The notes beneath the pieces were generated by a model. It was not told the DNA's origin and did not search any database. It worked only from the letters and a program-made list of their open reading frames with translations. 64,000 nucleotides of DNA from Clostridium sardiniense. Lineage in GTDB: Bacteria > Bacillota > Clostridia > Clostridiales > Clostridiaceae. This document shows, one piece after another, positions 31,108 through 40,561 of this stretch. The DNA lies in the NCBI RefSeq assembly GCF_016907995.1, contig NZ_JAFBDA010000016.1, forward strand, positions 1-64,000, read 5' to 3'. Each line of letters opens with the position of its first letter. Positions within the stretch are counted from its first letter, which is position 1. A program made the translations under genes and the position numbers.

Positions 31108-31284
31108 ATAAGCACATCTCCTAAATATTAAATTTTTAGTTTATGAAATTTATAATAACTATAAACTACTCATCTATATTTAGCTTATAATAAATTTTAT
31201 TAAAATCTGTGTACTTTTATTGGTAAATTACTTAAACTTTTCTTATTATATTATAAATTAATTTGTTTTCACTTAGAAACTTTA

Positions 31285-31462
31285 CTAAGAAATTTTTAAG
31301 GTTTATTTCATAGTATATTTATTGATATATTTCTATTATATTTTATAATTTAATTACCCTATAGTATTTAGTATATTTAAAAAACTATTTTGAATAACTT
31401 TGCACCTACTTAATAATGATTAAAACAAAGATCTCACTATATATTTAGTGAGATCTTTGTTT
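31285..31462 (-). repeat. Intergenic repeat copy (reverse) plus hairpin
   Basis: At about 31285-31345 the repeat appears in reverse (TTAAGGTTTATTTCATAGTATATTT). A perfect hairpin ACAAAGATCTCACTA/TAGTGAGATCTTTGT lies at 31424-31461. The remaining 31108-31679 stretch holds no gene. Confidence 0.6.
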
Positions 31463-31679
31463 ATCCATTATATTTTCTTTTGCTATTAATAACTCTTGAA
31501 ACTTATATCTTTTTCATTATTCGAAATATATTTAAAATTCAATTAGCATAATAAAGTTCATTTTTAATCAATGCTATTTTATAAAAATGAACTTCTATTA
31601 TAATCAAATAAATTTACTTATAATATACATATAAATTTTTTATTTTCTCAATAACTTTATAATATTACTTAATTATTCC

Positions 31680-32240
31680 TCAAATTTTTAATTTTTTATA
31701 TAATTCATTAACATCATCCTGCTGTATTCCTAAATATCTTTATTGTAATATTTAAATTACTATGATTAAGTGTTTCCATTATTAACGCTGGATTAAATCC
31801 CTTCTTCCATGCAAAATATCCCCTTGTTTTTCTTAATGAATGTGGCCCGATATTACTTTCTATACTCACTGATATTGCTGCATTTTTAAAAATACTAAAA
31901 ACTTGTTGCCTTGAAAGAGGTTTATTTTCACCCTCTCTACTTTTAAATATATATTCTTCTAGATCTAAATATTTATCAATACTTTCAATGCTTCTTTAAC
32001 AGCATCATTTAATCTAATTTTTATATATTTATTTGTTTTACCTTCATATAATTCTAACTATTTAAAATTATAATTTTTTTCATCAATTACATCCTTCCAT
32101 TTCAAACTTAAAAAATCTGATATTCTCAGAGCAACATTTATTCCTACTATAAACATAGTATATTATTTCATATCTTTTTTTAAATATACTTTCATTTTTT
32201 GAATTTTAACCTTATCTCTAATAGGTTCTACATTATTCAT
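31680..32240 (-). pseudogene. Decayed tyrosine recombinase (phage-type integrase)
   Basis: From an ATG at 32240 the strand reads MNNVEPIRDKVKIQKMK, then ALRISDFLSLKWKDV, KSREGENKPLSRQQVFSIF, HSLRKTRGYFAW, METLNHSN and GIQQDDVNELYKKLKI at the end. These are the XerC/D-like catalytic segments (first Arg in ALRISD, H-x-L-R). At least two stops and two frame shifts interrupt it and the segment with the nucleophilic Tyr is out of frame. It is a dead integrase, perhaps from an earlier integrative element. Confidence 0.85.
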
Positions 32241-32366
32241 AAATAAGCCTCCTAAAATAACTATTTTATCTAGTCATTTTATACTTCAGTATTATTTTTA
32301 TTATCACCCCTCCTCATAATCATCAATTCTTAACAATATATTCCAAATATTTTTTCATTATAGTTC

Positions 32367-32500
32367 TCCAAAAACGGTCGTTTTTGGAACTAAAAAACAT
32401 ATATATTTTTTTAGTACTTTATTTTATAATATACAGTGTCAAAACTATTATCAAAAACAAAGTATCTAAACAAATCCGTAATAACGTTTTTGGGAATAAA
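32367..32500. promoter_or_regulatory. Candidate resolvase recombination (res) site
   Basis: The palindrome CCAAAAACGGTCGTTTTTGG (32368-32387) and a related AACGTTTTTGGGAA (about 32483-32497) lie just upstream of the resolvase gene, where Tn3-type resolvases keep their res subsites. Subsite assignment is inference. Confidence 0.45.
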
Positions 32501-32515
32501 AATTGGAGTGATTAT

Positions 32516-33067
32516 ATGAATTTTGGATATGCACGTGTAAGTACAGAAGATCAAAATCTAGATAGACAAATAAATATATTAAAAAAAGCAGGATGTAATA
32601 AAATTTATACAGAAAAAATATCTGGAATAAAAAGTAACCGTATAGAACTTAATAATATGATAGCTCAACTCCGTGAAGGTGATCTAGTAATTATAGTTGA
32701 TCTTACTAGACTTAGTAGAAGTGTTAAGGATCTTTTTAACCTTGTCGAAAAAATTGAAGAAAAAGGAGCTAATATAAAATCAATTAATGAGTCCTGGGTT
32801 GATACTACAACAGCTCAAGGAAAACTTATGTTTACTATTTTTGCCGGAATTAGTCAATTTGAACGTGACCTTATATCTCAAAGAACAATAGAAGGGCTTA
32901 ATGCTGCACGTGCACGAGGAAGAAAAGGTGGCCGCCCTAAAAAAGATACTAAAGATATTACGTTAGCAGTCAAAATGTATAATAACAAAAACTATAGTAT
33001 ATCAGAAATTACAAAAGCAACTGGTGTTAGTAAAAGTACTCTTTATCGATACATTAATAAGAACTAG
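32516..33067 (+). CDS. Serine recombinase / resolvase
   Basis: 183 residues from the ATG at 32516, which follows GGAGTG; a longer frame from 32384 would add a hydrophobic tail foreign to the family. YARVSTEDQNLDRQ carries the nucleophilic Ser, followed by DLTRLSRS, GKLMFTIFAGISQFERDLISQR and a C-terminal helix-turn-helix (YSISEITKATGVSKSTLYRYI). Full-length resolvase/invertase. Such enzymes resolve plasmid dimers or cointegrates, or invert DNA. No transposase is adjacent, so a plasmid-maintenance role fits well. Confidence 0.9.
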   Translation: MNFGYARVSTEDQNLDRQINILKKAGCNKIYTEKISGIKSNRIELNNMIAQLREGDLVIIVDLTRLSRSVKDLFNLVEKIEEKGANIKSINESWVDTTTAQGKLMFTIFAGISQFERDLISQRTIEGLNAARARGRKGGRPKKDTKDITLAVKMYNNKNYSISEITKATGVSKSTLYRYINKN

Positions 33068-33270
33068 TAGCTTTAGTAGACTGCTAGTTCCAAGTGATGC
33101 TATATAATCAGCACTAAATACTAATTCCAACGCTTGAACGTATAAGTTTTAATCCAAGTGGTAACATAAAAAATATGTTAAAGCCTGTATAAATATCGAA
33201 TCATTAATTAATTTCTTTGATGATATAATTCTTCTTATAGGATTATTATATCTATTCTAACTATTAAATG

Positions 33271-33311
33271 CTTCTTACCTAAATATTGTTAACATATATT
33301 TAGGTAAGAAG
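33271..33311. terminator. Hairpin overlapping the end of the ATPase gene
   Basis: Arms CTTCTTACCTAAATAT/ATATTTAGGTAAGAAG; one arm contains the last codons and stop of the 33300 gene. It can serve both the resolvase and the ATPase transcripts. Confidence 0.65.
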
Positions 33312-34046
33312 TCTAATAACTTCAATTATTCTATCAAAGAATTCTTTTCTAGACATTTTACCTTTTATTAATTCGTTAAATATATTGCCATCTTTTATAA
33401 ATAGAATTCTTTCAGCATAACTTGCTGTAAATGGATCATGAGTTACCATAAGTATTGTAGATTCTAGTTCCCTATTAATATTCTCAAAACTTTCTAGAAG
33501 GTGTCTTGATGACTTTGAATCTAATGCGCCTGTTGGTTCATCAGCTAAAATTATTGAAGGATCAGTTACTATTGCTCTTGCAGATGCAACCCTTTGTTTT
33601 TGTCCACCAGATACTTGATACGGATACTTATTTAAAAGCTCAGCAATACATAATCTTTTGGCTATATTTTTAACTAGAGTATCTATTTCCTTTGGCTTTC
33701 TATTTTGAATTGTAAATGCTAATGCTATATTTTCATAAATATTTAAAGTATCTATGAGATTATAATCTTGAAATATAAATCCTAGCTCATCCCTTCTAAA
33801 GTTCTCTAAATTTTCCCCTTTAAGATTTGTTATATCTGTTCCCTTTGATAATATTTTTCCTGTCGTTACATTATCTATTCTTGAAATACAATTTAAAAGT
33901 GTTGATTTACCACTTCCTGATGGTCCCATTATTCCAACAAACTCACCTTTTTCAACATTAAAACTTATTCCATCTATAACTTTTGTTACATTATCTTTAT
34001 TAGCATAATATTTTTCTATATTCTTAACTTCTAATATTTTGTTCAT
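33300..34046 (-). CDS. Orphan BceA-type ABC ATPase
   Basis: 248 residues, paralogue of the ATPase at 5443-6210. GPSGSGKST, FIFQDYNLIDT, VSGGQKQR, IILADEPTGALD and MVTHD are all intact. Downstream, where the permease is expected, there is only a terminator and the resolvase, so the permease partner is missing. It may serve a permease elsewhere, or be the surviving half of a broken operon. AGGAGG before the ATG. Confidence 0.85.
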   Translation of the reverse strand: MNKILEVKNIEKYYANKDNVTKVIDGISFNVEKGEFVGIMGPSGSGKSTLLNCISRIDNVTTGKILSKGTDITNLKGENLENFRRDELGFIFQDYNLIDTLNIYENIALAFTIQNRKPKEIDTLVKNIAKRLCIAELLNKYPYQVSGGQKQRVASARAIVTDPSIILADEPTGALDSKSSRHLLESFENINRELESTILMVTHDPFTASYAERILFIKDGNIFNELIKGKMSRKEFFDRIIEVIRLLT

Positions 34047-34483
34047 ATAAATCCTCCTAAATTAATATATTATATTTAAAATATATTATATTAATTTATA
34101 TAGTAATATTTATTTAAATTACATTACTCTTACAAATTTGTAATAGTGTTTAAGAAGATTCTTCTTGATTTATCATAATATATTCTTTATAATCTATAAT
34201 TTTCAATCCAATATTATTAAATACAATATACTATAATGATATGTAACCATAGGATTATTAAACTAAAAAAGAAACATAATATACAAATTTTCTAAGAAGT
34301 CTACTACTCAAGTTTCAGATAGATTGGTGAACTATTCACAACTTATAGAAGGTGGGAGAATTCCCCACGATTAGTTAAATACTGAATTCATAGAAATAGG
34401 TAAAATAAAAACCCCATTCTTTACTGAATGAAGCTTTTAGTAATTATAAGTTAATGTTAATTTCAATCTATTTACTTATTATT
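34047..34483. other. Intergenic stretch with degenerate hairpins
   Basis: A hairpin GTGGGAGAATTCCCCAC lies near 34352-34370. A degraded copy of the AAAAACC..TTTATTGAATGA hairpin (34407-34440) resembles those at 25438 and 36977. No gene. Confidence 0.4.
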
Positions 34484-34792
34484 TTAAAAAACATCAATAG
34501 CTATTTGTACTATGTCCTTTATATTATTTAATCTATTAGTTATATTTTCTTTTGCTACTATAGCATCAGCTGTAACCTCCGTTGCAACGTCACTTAGATC
34601 TTTTATATTTCCTGAAATCTCTTTAACATTATTCAATGTTATATTTAAATTCTTTTTATTAGTTTCTAATAAACTATCAACTTTAATTAATACTCTAAAG
34701 ATTTTTAATAAACAAATTATTAATAATCCTAATAATACAACTAAGAGTAACATAATACTAAACCAGAATAAGTTATGTACACTGACATACAT
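34484..34792 (-). CDS. YtxG-like DUF948 membrane protein
   Basis: 102 residues. One N-terminal helix (9-33) followed by amphipathic coiled-coil helices with VDSLLETNKKNLNITLNNVKEIS, the DUF948 pattern of Bacillus YtxG. Its ATG overlaps the stop of the YtxH-like gene by one base (TAATG), so the two are coupled. Members are general-stress-associated membrane proteins of unknown job. Confidence 0.7.
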   Translation of the reverse strand: MYVSVHNLFWFSIMLLLVVLLGLLIICLLKIFRVLIKVDSLLETNKKNLNITLNNVKEISGNIKDLSDVATEVTADAIVAKENITNRLNNIKDIVQIAIDVF

Positions 34793-35157
34793 TAATTATT
34801 TTCCTCTGAAACTTCTATTTTCTCATCAACTAATTTTTCTATTTCTTTTTCATTGGGTAATTTACACTTCACTTCAGATGTTGTTTTTTTATTTTTTAAG
34901 TAATCCTTAATTTTTTCTCTAGCTTCAGAAATATTATTTTTAGCTACTTTTGCTTTATCTTTTAAACCAGTTCCTCTTGTTAGATTCTTTAAGTCCTCAA
35001 TATTCTCACTTCCAGATTTAGGTGCAAGTAACACCCCACTTATTGCCCCTGCAATCGCACCAATCGTTACACCAAAAACTAATGTTTTAGTAGTCTTTTT
35101 TTGTGCTTGTCTTTTTTGTTCATTCCTTTTTTTTTCTATTAAATTTAATAAACCCAT
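34792..35157 (-). CDS. YtxH-like protein
   Basis: 121 residues. A basic start (EKKRNEQKRQAQKKTTK), then one glycine-rich helix with GVTIGAIAGAISGVLLAPKSG, the YtxH signature, and a charged coiled tail. First gene of the pair with the DUF948 protein, as ytxH-ytxG neighbours often are. Stress-related; function unknown. GGAGG before the ATG. Confidence 0.8.
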   Translation of the reverse strand: MGLLNLIEKKRNEQKRQAQKKTTKTLVFGVTIGAIAGAISGVLLAPKSGSENIEDLKNLTRGTGLKDKAKVAKNNISEAREKIKDYLKNKKTTSEVKCKLPNEKEIEKLVDEKIEVSEENN

Positions 35158-35334
35158 ATTATAACCTCCAAAATTTTTATTCTTTTATTAAATATAACTA
35201 TATTTAATATTCCTTTTTCAATACTTATTGTTTGTTTTAAGAATATATTAAGATTGTATTTATATTTTAGTAATATTTTTTAATTGATATATTGTATAAC
35301 ATAATATTATTTCTTGCTATATCCTTCCTAGTTC

Positions 35335-35510
35335 TTTATTTATACATATTTATATAATGTTATTTTAAGATTTATTTCATATTACATTTACTTATCTATT
35401 TTAAGTATGGTTTATAATGTAATTAAGCTTCAACTAATTTTATAGATTAATTTTATAGATTTTTTAAAAGAACTTACTTGTTTTTTTGTATCTTCAAGTA
35501 AGTTCTTTTT
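35335..35510 (-). repeat. Intergenic repeat copy (reverse) plus hairpin
   Basis: Repeat at about 35340-35420 (TTATACATATTTATATAATG...TTAAGATTTATTTCATA). Hairpin 35464-35510 with arms AAAGAACTTACTTG/CAAGTAAGTTCTTT ends 10 bases before the ribosome site of the small gene at 35526. The rest of 35158-35525 is empty. Confidence 0.55.
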
Positions 35511-35525
35511 CATTTAGGAGGTATT

Positions 35526-35615
35526 ATGAAACAAGATTCTCCAATCCGTATTTTTATCATATTAGCAAGTGCCATTTTAACCTTAATCATATCATTAATC
35601 TTTAAATTTTATTAA
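35526..35615 (+). CDS. 29-residue hydrophobic peptide, type I toxin-like
   Basis: Begins MKQDSPIRIFIILASAILTL and ends in a Phe-Lys-Phe-Tyr tail, a single membrane helix. TTAGGAGGT lies 5 bases before the ATG. The hairpin at 35464-35510 sits just upstream. Size and layout are those of type I toxin peptides, but no antisense RNA could be defined. Confidence 0.4.
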   Translation: MKQDSPIRIFIILASAILTLIISLIFKFY

Positions 35616-35754
35616 GTCAAATTATTTTTAAATGATATGGTTTTTATTAAATAAATCATAAATCACTTTTATAATTAAATTACTCTTTTGAAATACCATT
35701 CTCATCGAATAATAAAAACTAGCAGAACTTTAATTACTCCGTTCTTCTAATTTG

Positions 35755-36070
35755 TCATTTATACACATTTCTATAATAATATCTTAAGGTTTATTTCATA
35801 GTATATATATCGCTATAAATACACCTAAATTATATAATTAATTTATAAACTACAATATTAAATTCTTTGTAGCTTATTTCCTTAAACATTATAGTCTAAG
35901 GATCTACTTGTTTTCAATACCTCAAGTAGGTCCTTTTTTGTTTTCTTCATACTAAGAATTTCTTAAGACTTCATTTTGTTTTTATTATAATAAGTTTATG
36001 CATTAACCTTAATTATAATAAAGACAGTAATTCGCTCTCCTCCTATCGAGATAAGAATTACTGTTTTTTA
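35755..36070 (-). repeat. Intergenic repeat copies (reverse) with two hairpins
   Basis: Repeat at about 35755-35840 (TTATACACATTTCTATAATA, TTAAGGTTTATTTCATAG). Hairpins at 35898-35939 (AAGGATCTACTTG/CAAGTAGGTCCTT) and 36020-36070 (AAAGACAGTAATTC/GAATTACTGTTTT). The loop of the second carries CTCTCCTCCTATCGAG, complementary to Shine-Dalgarno sites. No gene in 35616-36113. Confidence 0.55.
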
Positions 36071-36113
36071 TTTATATGCTTTAAATAAAATTTTAAAAGG
36101 AGTGATTTTTTTA

Positions 36114-36308
36114 ATGAACTTTAATTTCAAACATCCTATTATACTCGGTATAATTATAGGTTTCATAATGAATTTTCTATTAGATTTACTATTGAAGCAC
36201 TACTTTGGAGTTGTGACTATTAATTTTAGAATTTTTATTTTTGTTCTAATTATTTTACTTATTATAGTAATATCATTGATAAAAAATAATTTAATAAAAA
36301 GATCTTAG
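36114..36308 (+). CDS. Small two-helix membrane protein
   Basis: 64 residues from the ATG at 36114, spaced 10 bases from AAAGGAG; the GTG at 36102 overlaps that site. Two hydrophobic helices (about 7-27 and 36-56), basic C-terminus KNNLIKRS. Unrecognised; could be holin-like. It follows the hairpin at 36020-36070 in the same pattern as the peptide at 35526. Confidence 0.5.
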   Translation: MNFNFKHPIILGIIIGFIMNFLLDLLLKHYFGVVTINFRIFIFVLIILLIIVISLIKNNLIKRS

Positions 36309-36434
36309 CCTGATTTATTTGTACATTCTCCACTAAGATTATTTTAATATTTATTTACTAGTCTATCTATTACACATATAATCCATATACTAATATTAAA
36401 TTGTAGTCTTTTAATACTTTAAAATATAGTATGC

Positions 36435-37017
36435 AAAAAAAAGAAATCTCTCATTTTTATCTTTGTTGGGTGATTTCTTTTTTGTTTATACATATTTTTA
36501 TAAGAATTTCTTAATATTTATTTTACAATATATTATTTGTATATAATGTTACTTTAATTTAAAATTATAATTCAATGTTTTTTTGGTTTCTTCAATAAAT
36601 AAAATTCATAAAAAGATAGTAACTTTCTCCTCCCCTTAACCCATTGGAGTTATTTTTACTATCTTTTTTATATACTATGAAATAAAATTTTTTAATATTT
36701 ATTTCATAGTATATATTATTTTCTATCATATTTACATATAATTAATTTACTCCATAATATATTAGATTTTGTAATCATTATACTCACTAAACCACACTTG
36801 ATTATTTATTGTATTAGGATTGGTTTATTTGTATAAGTTAAAATTTATACATTTTTAAATAATATTTTCTTAAGTTATATTTTATAGTATATCTATATCA
36901 AATTTAAGTTAATTATATATAATTAACTTAATCCATATATATATTTTATTTGAATGACTTTGTGGTGATTATACCCAAAAGAAACCTCTCACGCTTTATT
37001 GAATGAGAGGTTTTATT
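36435..37017 (-). repeat. Array: reverse intergenic repeats alternating with three hairpins
   Basis: Hairpins 36435-36484 (AAAGAAATC/GATTTCTTT), 36610-36670 (AAAAAGATAGTAA/TTACTATCTTTTT, loop with TTTCTCCTCCCC) and 36977-37017 (AAACCTCTCA/TGAGAGGTTT). Repeats at about 36484-36545, 36675-36745 and 36840-36930. The copy near 36675 is nearly palindromic (ATACTATGAAATAAA/TTTATTTCATAGTAT). No supported gene in 36309-37236. Confidence 0.6.
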
Positions 37018-37236
37018 TATAAAATACGTTTAGTATTTCTTAATATACATAATATAACTATTTAGTTTGTTATGTCCTAGAAATATTCCTATTAATTTTT
37101 ATACTCTTATTGTAATTTCTTCATTAATATATAAATATATTTTTATTTTAGGCGGTACTTTTCTATGAAACTAAAATTAAACTCTAAATATAAATTTGAA
37201 TTATATTTGTTTATTATTCTTATTATTTTATGATTA

Positions 37237-37440
37237 CTTTTATTTTTCTGATAGTTGAAATTATCATTCAAGAAATCTATTTCTTTTTCTTCTTTATCAT
37301 TTATTCTGACTTCCTCCTCTATTAGAAATCCTTTTACTTCATATTGATTATTTGTATTTGATAATTCTCTTTCTAAAAAGTCTGCTAAATTATAAAACTC
37401 ACCACAACCTATATCATATAAAAATACTAATTTTCTGTAA
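37237..37440 (-). pseudogene. Remnant of ardC-like gene, C-terminal part
   Basis: Nearly identical to 38394-38590, the last ~65 codons of the ArdC-like gene, starting abruptly at the homology joint near 37237 and fading at 37440. Only about 1.1 kb separate it from the intact gene end, in direct orientation, so it forms a direct repeat around the VanZ-like gene. Confidence 0.85.
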
Positions 37441-37608
37441 TTTAAATTAGTATTTTGATGTATTACACCACAGTATATTTATATTATGTTATAATCCTAT
37501 GTAACAATATATCCTTAAAGGCAAAACACCCTATCTTCAAGATAGTAAGGTTAATAGGGTTAATAATGTATAAAAAACATGACTTTTAATTATAGAAAGA
37601 GGTTTTAT

Positions 37609-38139
37609 ATGAATTTAAATTATTATATTTCAGATGCTATCCTTATAAAATGTATATATATTGGATTAACACTATACTCAATAGTCTTAGCTATATTATG
37701 GCTAACAAAAAAAAGACAAATATTTGAAATAAAACAAACTATATTTGAATATATGTTAGTTACATATATTATAACTCTATTGAAATTAACAGGGATAATA
37801 GGAATAAGATTTTATTTTTCAGATGTCATGGATGGAATGTATAGTCTGAGTCTTATCCCTTTTAAAGCTGCATCTCCTATAATGGTATTCTTAAATTTTT
37901 TATTATTTTTACCTTATGGATTATTATTACCATGTGTATTCGCAAATTTAAGAACTAGTGGTAAAAAAGTTTTACTTATAGGATTTATTACTTCCTTTTT
38001 GATAGAGTTATTGCAATTGTTTGGTGGTAGAGCCACAGAAATTGATGATCTTTTAGTAAACTCACTAGGAACATTTGTAGGATTTGTTATTTTTTCTTAC
38101 GCTAATAAGATTATACAAAAAGTAAATAGTATAATATAA
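37609..38139 (+). CDS. VanZ-family membrane protein
   Basis: 176 residues from the ATG at 37609 (AAAGAGG upstream); an ATG at 37579 has no site. Five hydrophobic helices; LNFLLFLPYGLLLP, FLIELLQLFGGRATEIDDLLVNSLGTFVGF is the VanZ signature. VanZ proteins are linked to low-level teicoplanin resistance, and many paralogues have unknown roles. A TATAAT at about 37485 and a 5' leader with CTATCTTCAAGATAG lie upstream. It is bracketed by two copies of the ardC gene end, suggesting it moved in as a cassette. Confidence 0.85.
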   Translation: MNLNYYISDAILIKCIYIGLTLYSIVLAILWLTKKRQIFEIKQTIFEYMLVTYIITLLKLTGIIGIRFYFSDVMDGMYSLSLIPFKAASPIMVFLNFLLFLPYGLLLPCVFANLRTSGKKVLLIGFITSFLIELLQLFGGRATEIDDLLVNSLGTFVGFVIFSYANKIIQKVNSII

Positions 38140-38216
38140 GGTTAGCGCCAATAATAAATTCTTCATCTTTTATAGTATAATTTTTATATCTTACAGAAAT
38201 ACATAAATTGAGAAAA

Positions 38217-38260
38217 CAAAAAAGGAAAGTGTAATATGTATCATACACTTTCCTTTTTAC
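38217..38260. terminator. Bidirectional terminator between VanZ-like and ArdC-like genes
   Basis: Arms AAAAAGGAAAGTGTA/TACACTTTCCTTTTT, placed between convergent genes. Confidence 0.85.
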
Positions 38261-38362
38261 TGTTCTTATTTTTTTTATATTAAAAAACATTTGCGAATTA
38301 ACATATCTCTATGCAAGTAATTCTCTCATTTAATATTTTTTCATGGCCAACAATTTTGTTAT

Positions 38363-40561
38363 TTATATCAATTCAAGTTCCTTCTCTTTATCCTTACTTT
38401 TATTTTTCTGATAGTTGAAATTATCATTCAAGAAATCTATTTCTTTTTCTTCTTTATCATTTACTCTAACTTCCTGCTCTATTAGAAATTCTTTTACCTC
38501 ATATTGATTATTTGTATTTGATAACTCTCTTTCTAAAAGGTCTGCTAAGTTATAAAAATCACCACACCCTATATCATATCTAAATTCTAAATTTCTTTTT
38601 TCTGATATTCTTATTTCCCCTATAACCTTCTCATAAGGATAATATTTATCTTCCTTTTCATAGTCCTTCTTTATATCTACTATCTTCTTTTCTTCTTCTT
38701 GAAATATTTTATTAGCTTCCTTAAAGCTCATTATTTCATTTTCTCTAAAATAAGCATTTTCACTTTTTAATATCTTAACCTGTCCTATTTCTATTTCTGT
38801 TGATTTTTCTTTATATTCACAAATACTATTTTCACTAACCTTTTCTATATTATTTTCTCTTAGCTCTTTATTTAATCCTGTTTTTTTCACTATATCTACT
38901 CGCTTATTTACCTTAGTGCTTAATGTTTCAAGCATTCCATAGTATATTGTGCTATCTTTAGAATTTTCACCACTTACTTTAATTTCATCAACTAACCTTT
39001 CTTTTAATACTTCTAATTTATTTTTATCTTCTATCAAAATAGGTAATGATTTTTCTTTTATTATATCTATAAACTTTTCTTTATTTGTATTTGCAAGTTC
39101 ATTCATACTTTTTCCGTATACTTCATCTATTTGCTCTAATTCCTCAAGACTTTGTTTTTCTAAATTTATATCTAAGTTTAATGTTGCTCTATCTGGCTCT
39201 ATTCCTATTAATTTATAATCATCTTTTGATATATAGAAATTATTTTTTATTTCTTCCCCATCTATACCAAACATTTCAGCTAGCTCTTTCATTGCATTTT
39301 TTGAGTTAACGCCTTTAACTTCCTCAATTAATTTTATGGTATCGCCACCTTTACCTATTCCGTAATCATACCAGTAATTTTTATCTAAATTAATGCAACA
39401 AGAACTTGATTTTTCATTTCTTATTTTAGTCCAAAGTCTTTTACTACTTCCTCTCTTTAATTCTAATCCTAATCTTTCACATACTTCTTTTATTGGTACT
39501 TCTTTTAATTTATCCTTATTGTAATAATCAACTTTTTTTGTGTCAAAAAAAGAGCTATTAGTTTCTTTTTCATTAACTAATAACTCTTTCTGATTTATTT
39601 TATTTTTTTCAATTTCAATTATTCTTTCTTTTTCTTTAATTAATTCATATTCTATAGTTTCTATAAATTCTTTTGAAGTTTCTCTAATTTCTTCAACTAA
39701 ATTTATCTTATCTTTTAATTCAGTATCTTTAGTCCATGATTTTATATATCTAAATGAATATTCTGATGTATCTATTCCGAAATATTTTGACACTATATAT
39801 GCGGTCAATTCTGCTTGAAATTCCTTCTCATTTTTACTGTATTTATCATTATTTTCTAAGTCATGTATCTTAGCATGAGCTAGTTCATGTATTAATGTTT
39901 TTATATTGTGAAATTCGGTATTTCTAGGGTTTAATGCAACTTCTTTAGTTGATGTATATCTAACCCCTTTTACTAATCCTAACTCCCTTTTAGGAGCTAT
40001 TATTCTAATACCATTCTTATCGGCTATTCTTTCTAATCCTTTATACATTGTTTTATAGTCCTTTACTTCTCCATCTAACCATCTATTAGGGAATATCTTA
40101 GGTAAATCACTACTTTTTGCATTTGTTTGCGATATATCGAAAACATAGCCTTGATTAAATACAATTTTCCCTTCTTTTAATTCTAACTCTCCTTTCTTAA
40201 TTAAGTCCTTTTCTCGCTCACTTGCTTTACTTATTAAAATAGTTTCTCCATTCTCATTTATAAATCTATCACCTATCTTTGTAGGAACTAAAATCTTTAT
40301 ACCTTTCTCTCCTTTATTTACTTGAAACCCCTTTGACTTCCAAAATGCATAAGAACCTACTGCAATAGCTCCTTTAAATTGCTTATCTATTAGTGTTGAA
40401 TTTCTAAGTGAATAATTATAAAATTTACTCATAAATTCACTAAGCTCTTTTATTTGCTCTGGTGTATCAAAATACTTCTCTATTTTCTTTTCAGCATTTT
40501 CTATTAGTATATCTACCTCTTTTTTTCTTTCTTCTTCTGTTTTCTTTCTATAATTTTTCAT
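38363..40561 (-). CDS. ArdC-like antirestriction protein with zinc peptidase and CHC2-like domains
   Basis: 732 residues from the ATG at 40561 after AAGGAGGGA; an earlier in-frame start has no site. Residues about 10-150 are the ArdC N-terminal ssDNA-binding domain (NYSLRNSTLI, GSYAFWKSKGFQVNKGEKGI, VFDISQT). A metallopeptidase motif HELAH (225-229) with a later Glu follows. Around 360-435 a CHC2-primase-like segment (VPIKEVCERLGLELKRGSSKRLW...IGKGGDTIKLIEEV) lacks the zinc cysteines. The tail is charged and coiled. ArdC proteins protect incoming single-stranded plasmid DNA from restriction; the CHC2 part may bind DNA. Three partial copies of this gene exist elsewhere in the window. Confidence 0.8.
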   Translation of the reverse strand: MKNYRKKTEEERKKEVDILIENAEKKIEKYFDTPEQIKELSEFMSKFYNYSLRNSTLIDKQFKGAIAVGSYAFWKSKGFQVNKGEKGIKILVPTKIGDRFINENGETILISKASEREKDLIKKGELELKEGKIVFNQGYVFDISQTNAKSSDLPKIFPNRWLDGEVKDYKTMYKGLERIADKNGIRIIAPKRELGLVKGVRYTSTKEVALNPRNTEFHNIKTLIHELAHAKIHDLENNDKYSKNEKEFQAELTAYIVSKYFGIDTSEYSFRYIKSWTKDTELKDKINLVEEIRETSKEFIETIEYELIKEKERIIEIEKNKINQKELLVNEKETNSSFFDTKKVDYYNKDKLKEVPIKEVCERLGLELKRGSSKRLWTKIRNEKSSSCCINLDKNYWYDYGIGKGGDTIKLIEEVKGVNSKNAMKELAEMFGIDGEEIKNNFYISKDDYKLIGIEPDRATLNLDINLEKQSLEELEQIDEVYGKSMNELANTNKEKFIDIIKEKSLPILIEDKNKLEVLKERLVDEIKVSGENSKDSTIYYGMLETLSTKVNKRVDIVKKTGLNKELRENNIEKVSENSICEYKEKSTEIEIGQVKILKSENAYFRENEIMSFKEANKIFQEEEKKIVDIKKDYEKEDKYYPYEKVIGEIRISEKRNLEFRYDIGCGDFYNLADLLERELSNTNNQYEVKEFLIEQEVRVNDKEEKEIDFLNDNFNYQKNKSKDKEKELELI

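Noticed and set aside
32384-32515. 44-residue N-terminal extension of the resolvase
   Set aside because: It adds a hydrophobic stretch foreign to the family, while the ATG at 32516 has a proper ribosome site and the family start.
37165-37233. 22-codon hydrophobic frame (MKLKLNSKYKFELYLF...)
   Set aside because: It has an AGGCGG-like site but ends exactly at the ardC homology joint, so it may be a truncated accident; too short to support.
37495-37575. VanZ leader resembling a c-di-GMP-I riboswitch (AAAGGCAAAAC, hairpin, GGTTAATAGGG)
   Set aside because: The conserved GACGCAAAGC core and GNRA loop are missing; cannot be supported by eye.
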